Source of the DNA: Branchinecta lynchi
Taxonomy: Eukaryota > Arthropoda > Branchiopoda > Anostraca > Branchinectidae
Direction: 5' to 3'
NCBI GenBank assembly: GCA_023053575.1
Contig: JAKZAP010000009.1
Coordinates: forward strand, 14,861,869-14,925,868
DNA length: 64,000 nucleotides
Shown here in pieces: positions 55,988-64,000 of this stretch. Numbering within the stretch: the first letter of the stretch is position 1; each line of letters begins with the position of its first letter. The position numbers and the translations under genes are program-made. The notes beneath the pieces are model-generated. The model was not told the DNA's origin and searched no databases. It saw only the letters and a program-made list of their open reading frames with translations.

Positions 55988-57970
55988 AAGACCAAAGGTT
56001 TCGATGGGATCCCAACAGTTCAAATTTGATCCAGACAATTGGGTCTCGTCTTCGACACATCCAGTCTTCGCCAGATCCAGTCTTCGCCAGACTCCTTGAA
56101 CACTTTTACTATTAAAATTTATAAACAGATTAAGGTCAAATAGCTAATCATATAAGAAAACCAAGTTCAGATGTGGATTCAGCATGTGTGTTTACCCCTT
56201 TAAGTCATATCGATTTTGACTAAGCAGATCGAAAGTTCCTGCCTTACTTCTGACAATTTCCCGGCGACAAAATAAAGCTCAAAAACAAATTCAGCATGTC
56301 TCCTTACCCCTACATCCAACCTCTAATCAACTTCAGATTAAACTTTTACTTTTAACAAATTTTCCGGTTTCAGCCTGATTCCGAGCGACCTATACGTCCG
56401 GTGAAAATGATTATCACATGCGAATTCAGCATGTCTACTTACCCGCAAATAGAACATCTTATCAAATTTAGATAAAACTTTTACTTTAAACAAATTCTCC
56501 GGTTTTGGCCGGATTCTGGCCGAACTAATTGTCCGGAGAGAAAATAATTTTAATATTCGGACTCACCACGTTTCTTTGCCCCTAAATCCAACCTACAATC
56601 AACTGCATATTAAACTTTTACTTTTCACAGATTTTCCGGTTTTCGCCGGATTCCGGGTGATCTCTTGTCCAGCGAGAAAATAAATTTCATGTCCAGACTC
56701 CGCATGTCCCTAATTCGACTATTTCATTAGCTTTAAAACAATATTTTTTTCCCTTAATTTCAAATCCCCCACCCCTAAATATACAGCTGCATAGCCCATC
56801 TTCGAACTTGACATGTACGTTGACTTTAGCTTTTTGGGATCCCAAAACGTAAGTGGAGGGATACCTATGACATCGCAAAAGTTGTCTGTCTGTCCGTCGG
56901 TCCGTCTGTAAGCACGATAACTCTCGAAGGGAATGAGATATTTTGATGAAACTTGGTGTAAGGATTCGTTGGGTCGTCGGACTAGTCAAGTTCGTAGATG
57001 GGTTTTGTAGCCCTACATTTAGGGGTGGGGGAGGGGGTTCAAATTAAGGGGCAAACAAAACATTTTAAAACAGCAAATTTGATAATCGATTATGGGGTAA
57101 GAAGACATACTGAACACGATGGTGAAAACCACTTTTTCATCGGACAAGTAGTTCGCCCGGAATCCGGCCAAAACCGGAAAGTTTGTTAAAAGTAAATGTT
57201 TTATTTGAAGTTGATTAAATGTTCGATTTAGGGGTAGGAAGACATGCTGAGGACGATGGTGAAAACCATTTTCTCGACGGACAAGTAGTTCGCCCGGAAT
57301 CTGGCCCAAACCAAAAAGTTTGTTAAAATTAAAAGTTTTATTTGGAGTTGATTAGATGTTCATTTAGGGCAAGAAGACATGCTGAACACTTATGTGAACA
57401 AATTTTCTACCTGGACATGTAGTTTCCTCCGAATCCGGCCAAAACGAGAAAACTGTTAGAAGCTTAAGTTTATTTCTAGTTGATTAGATAACCGATTTAA
57501 GGGTAAGAAGAGATGCTGAATCCGTGTTTGACAATCACATTTTACCCGGAAATTTAGTTCGACCGGAATCCGGCTGGAGTCGGAAAATTTGTTATAAGTT
57601 AAATTTTTATTTGAAGTTGATTAGATGTTCATTGTTGGGGAAAGAAGATACCCTGAGTTCGTTTTTGAGCTTTCTTTTTTCGCCGGACAAGTAGTTCTGG
57701 AGTTCGGCGGAAACCAAGATATTGGCAGAAGTGGCAGGAAGTTTTCGTCAAAACAGATATGACTTATAGGGGTAAACACACATGCTGAATCCATATCTGA
57801 ACTTGGTTTTTCTCAGATGACTAGCTATTTGGCCTTAATCTGTTTCTGAATTTTAATTGTAAAAATATTCAAGGAGTCTGGCGATGACTGGATCTGGCTA
57901 AGACAACACCCAGTTGTCTGGATCAGATACTGAATTTTTGGGATCCCATCGAAACCTTTGGTCTTGTTTA
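55988..57970. mobile_element. GGATCCC satellite elements, inverted pair
   Basis: 55988-56843 is a reverse copy from GACCAAAGGTTTCGATGGGA; 56836-57965 is a forward copy ending TGGGATCCCATCGAAACC. They meet at TTTTTGGGATCCCAAAAC. The satellite units match in reverse across the centre, so the pair forms a 2-kb palindrome. Confidence 0.7.
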
Positions 57971-58109
57971 TTGAGTTGGGGTGACGCTGTAAAGAGTCCT
58001 CGTGCCAAGTTTGATCAAAATATCTCAACCCCTTCGAGATTTATCGTGCTAACAGACGGTCAACGGACAACTTTTGCGATGTCATAGGTATGGGATCCCA
58101 AAAACCGAT

Positions 58110-59850
58110 ATTGACAGAGACGTCTTCAGCTTTTGGTAAAGATGAAATGTCCGTAATGACCATTTAAAATATCCCTGTGCCTGGTATCGCATGTTCTGGC
58201 TAATTCCTTGTCTTAGTCTACTGGTGGGTGGTAATAGTTTTCAGTGAGTGGTAATTGCCCGCCTACCGTAGATATTGACAGAGAAGTCTTGTGGTCCTGG
58301 AAACTAGGAAATGTCTGAAGTGACAAGCAAACCTGCTAGATGACCTGGTATTCCAGGTTCTGGCTAATTCCCAGTCTTACTGGCAGGGGCGCCCCGAAGG
58401 GAACGAATGCCCGCCTCCTACGTTTTGGGTATTCGAAGGCGAAAAATTCGGTCAAACGGGCATCGCGGCGAAGCCGTGATGCCCTTTTCATAAAATCTTT
58501 TGTCCCGGCATTTCGAAATAGGGTGATTTAACGTGTTCATTGGTTCCACTTTCTTTATCTAATTAGCTAAGTCATCCAACTTTTGTTCGCTCCGCATCGA
58601 TTTCACCGTGTCGGTCTGCCCCTTCGTAGATTTGGTGGTTTAACCTGTTTTTTCGTCTCGTTCGTTAGCGAATTCGGTAATTCACCGGACTTCTCTCAAG
58701 TCCGTATCCGTTTTATCGCACTCGGTAAGTCCATTTCATAATTCGGTCATTAATCAGATTCATTTGGTTCTGATTCGTGACCGAATTCGATAATTTATCC
58801 AGCTTTTGTTCAGTCCGCATCGATTTCGCCTCATTCGGTCCGTCCTTGCGTGAATTCGGTGATTTTAACCTGTTTATTTTGTCTCATTCTTTACCGAATT
58901 CGGTAATTCGATCGCATTCTGTCAGTCCATTTCATAATTCGGTCATTAATCAGATTCGTTTGGTTCTGATTCGTGACCGAATACGACAATTCATCCAACT
59001 TATTTGGTCTCATTCTCTACCGAATATGGTAATTCACCGGATTTTTCTTTAGTCTGTTTCTATTACTAAACTTGCCGAATTCGGTTGTTTGAGGTGGTTC
59101 TAACAAGAGTTTTATTCCATTACGAAATTCGGTTGTAATACCGCTCTCGATCTGTTCCTTATTTTTTTAGTTAGTTAGTTTTTCGGTATACTACGGATCC
59201 ATTATTTGCTTCAACCCAGTACTGAGTTCGGTAATTTAAGTGGCATTTACATAGCTCTTGTTCTTTGCCATTTACGGTAGCTTCAACTGGTTGCTGTTCA
59301 TTTTTTTACTTCTTAGGATTGCAATACTTCAGTAAGTAAGTACTTCCGGTAAGCATGTCTCTTGACGTGAAAACTAGCCTACTTTTGTTTCCTGTAAATT
59401 CCAAACAAATATATCGCCCCTTTCGTTGCCAGACTACTCTGGGTTGAATAGCTAATCTTGGGATCGCAGAGAGGCACTTTATCATCTGTGTTTCCACAAA
59501 ATTTCGCCTGCGGCGCATTTTGCAGCTTTGACTAGTTAGACAAAGGTTTCCTTATTTAGTTGGCGTTTGAGGCTTGGAATTTTTGGGGGCTTGTTAAAGC
59601 TAGGTTGTTATGTTGAAAGCTAGGATTTGCACGGGAAGTAGCTAAATGTTGCAAGAAAAAAAAAAGGCGGATTCAAAACATTTCGCATGCGACGCCTTAA
59701 CTAATCATGGCCACGGCCATTAGCGACGTTGTCGCTATGCAGCAACACCGCTTTTAGCCATTATTTCAAGTCCTGTTAGCAAAACTAAAAGGCCAGTGAC
59801 GGCGTATCCAGGAAAAAAAAAACAGAAGCGGAAAAGCTTGGAAAAGCTCC
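58110..59850. other. Interior of the 6.4-kb transposon without a recognised gene
   Basis: 58530-59060 is full of short repeats around CCGAATTCGGTAATT and GATTCGTTTGGTTCTGATTC, in irregular order. No transposase motif or long frame. A short internal MITE-like sequence (GGCAGGGGCGCCCC) is at 58381. Confidence 0.5.
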
Positions 59851-59854
59851 AGTT

Positions 59855-60703
59855 TTTTGGGATCCCAAAACGTAAGTGGAGGGATATCTATGACATCGCA
59901 AAAGTTGTCCGTCTGTCCGTCCGTCCGTCTGTCCGTCTGTAAGTACGATAACTCTCGAAGGGAATGAGATATTTTGATGAAACTTGGTGTGAGGATTCGT
60001 TGGGTAATCGGACCAGTCAAGTTCGTAGATGGGCTTTGTAGCCCTACATTTAGGGGTGGGGGAGGGGGTTTAAATTAAGGTGCAAACAAAATATTTTGAA
60101 ACAGCTAGTTTGATAGTCGATTTAGGGCAAGGAGACATGCTGAACACTTATGTGAAAAAAATGTCTACCTGGACATGTAGTTCCACCCGAATCCGGCTAG
60201 AACCGGAAAATTGTTAGAAGCTTAAGTTTTATTTCTAGTTGATTAGATAACCGATTTAAGGGCAAGAATAGATACTGAATCCGTGTTTAACAATCATATT
60301 TTACCCGGAAATTTAGTTCGACCGAATTCCGGCTTGAGTCGGAAAATTTGTTATAAGTTAAATTTTTTATTTGAAGTTGATTAGATGTTCATTATTGGGG
60401 AAAGAAGATACCCTGAGTTCGTTTTTGAGCTTTCTTTTTTCGCCGGACAAGCAGTTCTGGAGTTCGGCCGAAACCAGGAAATTGGCAGAAGTGGCATGAA
60501 GTTTAGGGGTAACACACATGCTGAATCCATATCTGAACTTGGTTTTCTCAGATGACTAGCTATTTGGCCTTAATCTGTTTCTGAATTTTAATTGTAAAAT
60601 GTTCAAGGAGTCTGGCGATGACTGGATCTGGCTAAGACAAGACCCAGTTGTCTGGATCAGATATTGAATTTCTGGGATCCCATCGAAACCTTTGGTCTTG
60701 TTC
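59855..60703 (+). mobile_element. GGATCCC satellite element, copy 4
   Basis: TTTTGGGATCCCAAAACGTA, ATAACTCTCGAAGGGAATGA, then satellite units and TGGGATCCCATCGAAACC. Shorter than the other copies; very similar to 56842-57965 with the middle units deleted. Confidence 0.75.
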
Positions 60704-60912
60704 TCTTTAGGCTTGTTTGTATATACTCTGCAACTTTTTACGTTGTAGCTTCATGAAGGCAACTCGCTTTGTTTTTACAATTTTTTTGTCATAAATTCAG
60801 TAAAAATCAGGTACCGATTCGGTCAATTTTACAAGATGCGCCCCCCCCCCCCCCCATGAAGAAAGGCTCGGGACGCCCCTGCGTACTGGTGGGTGGTACT
60901 AGCTAGTTTCAA

Positions 60913-61203
60913 TTGGTTTCAGTGAGCAATATTTGTGTGCTAACTGTAGCGCATTACATCTTTGTAGGTGCCATGTTGAGATTTTGTCTCGCAAGTACTT
61001 GCATTGCAGTTAACAGATATGTGCAGGGACATACTTCTAGCATCTACCATTTTCCCAGTCGATCCTATGAACTACTGAAAACCATCGAATTTCTAAGAAA
61101 AGAACATGGTCAAATCTCGAGCGCCATAGAAAGTTGTGCATGGTCGATAACTGAAGGGCACTTAAATAATATTTGGTCCCCCTCGATCCGTATTGCAGTG
61201 TAA
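60913..61203 (+). other. Unidentified open frame in the 6.4-kb transposon
   Basis: 96 codons (VSNICVLTVAHYIFVGAMLR, SIYHFPSRSYELLKTIEFLR, KEHGQISSAIESCAWSITEG). Hydrophobic N-terminus, no family recognised, close to the right minisatellite. It could be the 3' end of an element gene but nothing upstream supports that. Confidence 0.2.
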
Positions 61204-61371
61204 TGCCGCTGTAGTTCTGATAAGAAACCGAAGACCACGCAGTCTGCGGTAAAGTCTCTGAATCGTCGAGAATATACCCGAATGGTTGAGAATATTCGGG
61301 AATGGTTGGGGATACTCCTCAATGGTTTACAACTGGTCAGGAGTATACCAGAAGAATTGTCAGTAATACTT

Positions 61372-61660
61372 CGGAATGGTTAGGAATAATCCGGAATGGC
61401 TAGGAATAATCCGGAATGGTTAGGAATAATCCGAAATGGTTAGGAATAATCCGGAATGGTTAGGAATAATCCGGAATGGTCAGGAATAATCCGGAATGGT
61501 TAGGAATAATCCGGAATAGTTAGGAATATTCCGAAATGGTCAGGAATAATCCGGAATGGCTAGGAATAATCCGGAATGGTTAGGAATAATCTGGAATGGT
61601 TAGGAATAATCCGGAATGGCCAGGAATAATCCGGAATGGTCAGGATTATTCCGTTATTCC
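61372..61660. repeat. AGGAATAATCCGGAATGGTT minisatellite, right-end array
   Basis: About 14 units of 20 bp with slightly more variants than the left array (GGCTAGG, CCGAAATGG). Before it lie diverged units (AATATACCCGAATGGTTGAG). Confidence 0.95.
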
Positions 61661-62171
61661 GGAATGGTGTACATAAAAAATCAGAGTCGTCGACCCCTCG
61701 TGTACCGCACGAAACGTGGGTCTCCGGGTTTAGAAATATATGTAATGATTACGGAAGTAGGTTGCATTAGTATTATAGGTTGCATTAGTTTGAGCAAAAT
61801 ATACAACTACGTGATCCCCATGAGCCCATAGTCACTTTTGCCTAAAGGGTTTTGCTTTCACATGAATTTCTAGTGCCCTTAAAGTGCAAAAATAAAATAC
61901 TTTTCACCAGATCATTCTCTTGATTTCCAAGGGCCCACAATCATTCTTATTTCAAGGGTATGACTTATAATTAAACACAAGAAACCCAAGAATTTACAAA
62001 TTCCTAAATTTCATCCTCTGACCCAGCCTTGCAAGTACCATATGAGCTGCTAGCTCTTGTATTCAACACACATTGCCGACTTCATTCTCGGCCAATATCT
62101 GATGAAATTTGTTTACATGTACATCAGAAATCGTGCTTTATCACAATACTGTAATTTGAAGTAAAAAAAAC

Positions 62172-62264
62172 CGCGGCACCGGCTTGGCACCGGCACGGCA
62201 CCGGCTCGGCACCGGCACGGCACCGGCACGGCACCGCGGCACCGGCTCGGCACCGCGGCACGCG
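62172..62264. repeat. GGCACCGGCACGGCACC minisatellite, short right-end array
   Basis: CTTGGCACCGGCACGGCACC and related units, half the length of the array in copy 1 (4003-4190), so unit number varies between copies. Confidence 0.9.
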
Positions 62265-62639
62265 CCACTTGGTGTACATCGTTTTTGGGAGTGAGCAACC
62301 CCTCGGGACCGGATTACACAATTATTGTTTTCTTGCAAAAGCTTTGATTTTTTGCTGCCATCATACTAGTTAGTAACTAGCCCCTAACAAAACCATAAAA
62401 TTTCCAATTTACACCTCTAATAAAATACTACCAAGAAAAGAAATTCGATCCTTCATCTGATATGACTTCATGAGCAGATGAATAAACTGGCGCCTGATAC
62501 GACGACTAATACTCATGCAAGGTTCTAAACATCAGCTAGCCGAAGCAAACCAGGAATTTATTCGACGATAAAGTAAAAAAGAAAGATAAAAAATAAAGAA
62601 CAACATAAAGCACGACGTTATCCACTTCATCCTGACCAA

Positions 62640-62745
62640 AGATTGAAAATTAAGTGTCTTTTTCTGTGAGTTTAAGTGTTTCATTTATTTTCTTTTATTT
62701 ACTACGCTTTTTCAAAATGGCGGGTTACAAATAAATTGCTTAATT
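62640..62745 (+). mobile_element. Retroposon 3' end
   Basis: AAGTGTCTTTTTCTGTGAGT, TTTTTCAAAATGGCGGGTTA then CAAATAAATTGCTTAATTAC; it matches 26716-26830 in reverse complement. Confidence 0.5.
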
Positions 62746-62987
62746 ACTGCGGCAACGGGCTAAAACGTTGAGAAGAAGTGAATTCATTCGTCTCAACTAT
62801 ATGGGCTCGAACAAGACAGGAACAAGACCTGTTACACCGACTCGATGTTTACTAGGCCACCTATAGCGTCCTCGGTCTCCAGTACGTTTCTGCTGTTTTA
62901 CTCTTTTATTCCCAGGTGTGATGTATGTTTCAAATTTAAATCCTTCATTTTCGAAAACAGACCAAAGGTGACAACATGCCAAATAAA

Positions 62988-63292
62988 GAGAGTGTTCCCG
63001 CCTTCTACAAATAGTAACTATTAGTTACTATTTCCGTTCCAACCTCACCAAAAGTTACTACACTAACCGTTCCAACCTTCTCGAAATAGTAAATAATAGT
63101 AACTATTTGCTTACCACGCTCGGGAGCGTAGTAAGCGTCGTAACTACGGATCTCTGTAAGGTGATTGGTCGGATTCGCCCATGGCATGATGTTCTGCTGG
63201 CAAATAGAAAAACCGTTCCAGCCTTGACGGCAAAAAGCCAGAATTCGTGTCGTCATGCGTAGTAACTATGGTAAGTAGGATGGAACACGCTC
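62988..63292. mobile_element. GAGCGTGTTCC MITE, complete copy
   Basis: 305 bp from GAGAGTGTTCCCGCCTTCTA to AGTAGGATGGAACACGCTC; AAA on both sides (62985-62987, 63293-63295). Very similar in the body to 44182-44486. Confidence 0.85.
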
Positions 63293-63320
63293 AAAGAAAA
63301 TTAATTGACAAGATAAAGAT

Positions 63321-63767
63321 TTTAAAGTTTAACTGAAAAGCAAACTTATTTTTGTATCATTTAGTTGGATACATTGAGTTATTTAGATTTTGCTAAGAGG
63401 ATTTTTTGATTTTCCACTATCTGCTCTAGTAGTGAGGTCAGAATATCTACGTCTGTCCCCACAGCGCAAATTCTACTTTGATGCGGAATATCTGAATCTG
63501 AACGCAATCGCGGCTTTTCAGTGGGCGGTGATAAGCTTGATGAAGACTGCTTAGTGCCAGAACAAAAAAACTTCATGAATCTTTTTCGTCAAGCATACGA
63601 CACAGGTAGTACCACAAATCTGACAGAGAAATTCCACTATTTGAAAATTGATTATTCTTAAATAGCGGAGCGACGAAGTAACGCGTTTTCACCGGGTGCC
63701 TCTTTAAGTGAATAGGTGAGGGGTAAGAAGACTGTCCCATCTCTGCCCTTTTCAGTTAAACTTTAAA
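63321..63767. mobile_element. TTTAAAGTTTAACTGAAAA MITE, complete copy
   Basis: Inverted ends TTTAAAGTTTAACTGAAAAG and CTTTTCAGTTAAACTTTAAA. It contains the uninterrupted TCTGCTCTAGTAGTGAGG that is split in the copy at 44182. A further copy starts at 63881 and runs to the window end. Confidence 0.8.
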
Positions 63768-64000
63768 AATAATTCTAATAAATTTCGAGGTGGTGAGGTG
63801 GTACTTCACGGGTTGCAGTGTAGCCTTTGGAAAAATGGTTCTTGGCTTGCGTGGAAGACAAAAGAAAACACGGCGCTTCGTTAAAGTTTAACTGAAAGGG
63901 CTGAGGTCGGACCCTCGGGTCGGACAATCTAGTTACCCAACACTTATTTACTTAATTATGACTGTGCCTTGGCCTTGCTTTCCGTTATTTATATGATTAT

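Larger units (their letters stand above)
55296..61700. mobile_element. Nested 6.4-kb CGAGGGG transposon with 8-bp target duplication
   Basis: 18-bp perfect terminal inverted repeats CGAGGGGTCGACGACTCT / AGAGTCGTCGACCCCTCG; exact 8-bp duplication TGTACCGC (55288-55295, 61701-61708). Two empty sites with a single TGTACCGC exist at 1757 and 3533. Just inside each end are GGAATGGTGTACAT and a 20-bp minisatellite array in direct orientation. The interior is GGATCCC satellite elements plus a unique 58.1-59.8 kb stretch. I found no transposase. Confidence 0.93.
53518..62305. mobile_element. CGAGGGG-family transposon, copy 2, complete, with nested relative
   Basis: Termini CGAGGGGTTGCTC and GAGCAACCCCTCG; flanks GGACCGGA (53510-53517) and GGACCGGA (62306-62313) are an exact 8-bp target duplication. 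Just inside each end lie a GTGTACA motif and a GGCACCGGC minisatellite array, in the same orientation at both ends. Without the nested element the length is about 2.4 kb. It is nearly identical to copy 1 at 1-4231 where they align. No transposase ORF, so it is non-autonomous. Confidence 0.9.

Overview
This is animal (metazoan) genomic DNA. Genes are broken into short exons of 70-410 bp with GT/AG junctions, introns run from about 1 to 9 kb, and most of the rest is transposon-derived sequence: miniature inverted-repeat elements (MITEs), foldbacks, 5'-truncated LINE tails and minisatellites. There are no operons or bacterial signals. The only confident protein-coding content is two copies of an FGFRL1-type receptor (FGF receptor-like 1, the FGF receptor relative without a kinase). 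I cannot name the species. An invertebrate is likely, because Ig domains II and III are each split by an intron, the cytoplasmic tails do not resemble the vertebrate His-rich tail, and the repeat families are not ones I know from vertebrates.

Layout. 1-4.7 kb: one copy of a transposon with CGAGGGG termini, tangled with a duplicated flanking repeat. 4.7-10.9 kb: repeats and a degenerate long-period tandem array. 10.9-34.1 kb: FGFRL1 copy A on the + strand (Ig I, Ig IIa, IIb, IIIa, IIIb, then transmembrane segment and tail), ending at a poly(A) signal near 34110. A possible alternative signal-peptide exon lies at 13856-13928. 36.7-49.5 kb: FGFRL1 copy B on the - strand, tail-to-tail with A (Ig IIa, IIb, IIIa, IIIb, transmembrane segment and tail). 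No Ig I exon of B was found up to 64 kb. 50-53.5 kb: nested repeats. 53.5-62.3 kb: an 8.8-kb nested transposon, a second CGAGGGG element interrupted by a 6.4-kb relative, each with an 8-bp target duplication. 62.3-64 kb: further MITEs.

How the genes relate. Both receptors keep the Ig cysteines and the FGFRL1 signature [12 protein letters not shown] in the second Ig III exon, and both stop shortly after one membrane segment, so neither has a kinase. Three corresponding exons have identical lengths (172, 204 and 153 bp) with identical phases, so the pair is a tail-to-tail (inverted) duplication. The cytoplasmic tails have diverged strongly, sharing only an E-x-L-L-type motif.

The richest undescribed material is in the mobile DNA. 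Target-site duplications can be read directly for several families: 8 bp for the CGAGGGG family, CAGGGGCG MITEs, CAAGGCCG MITEs and GTAACCC hairpins; 3 bp for GAGCGTGTTCC MITEs; TA for two others. Several insertions have a paralogous empty site inside the window. One 3.8-kb segment at 22.25-26.09 kb, bracketed by an inverted hairpin motif, holds repeated copies of an unrecognised ORF. All boundaries and family links were read by eye and no database was searched.
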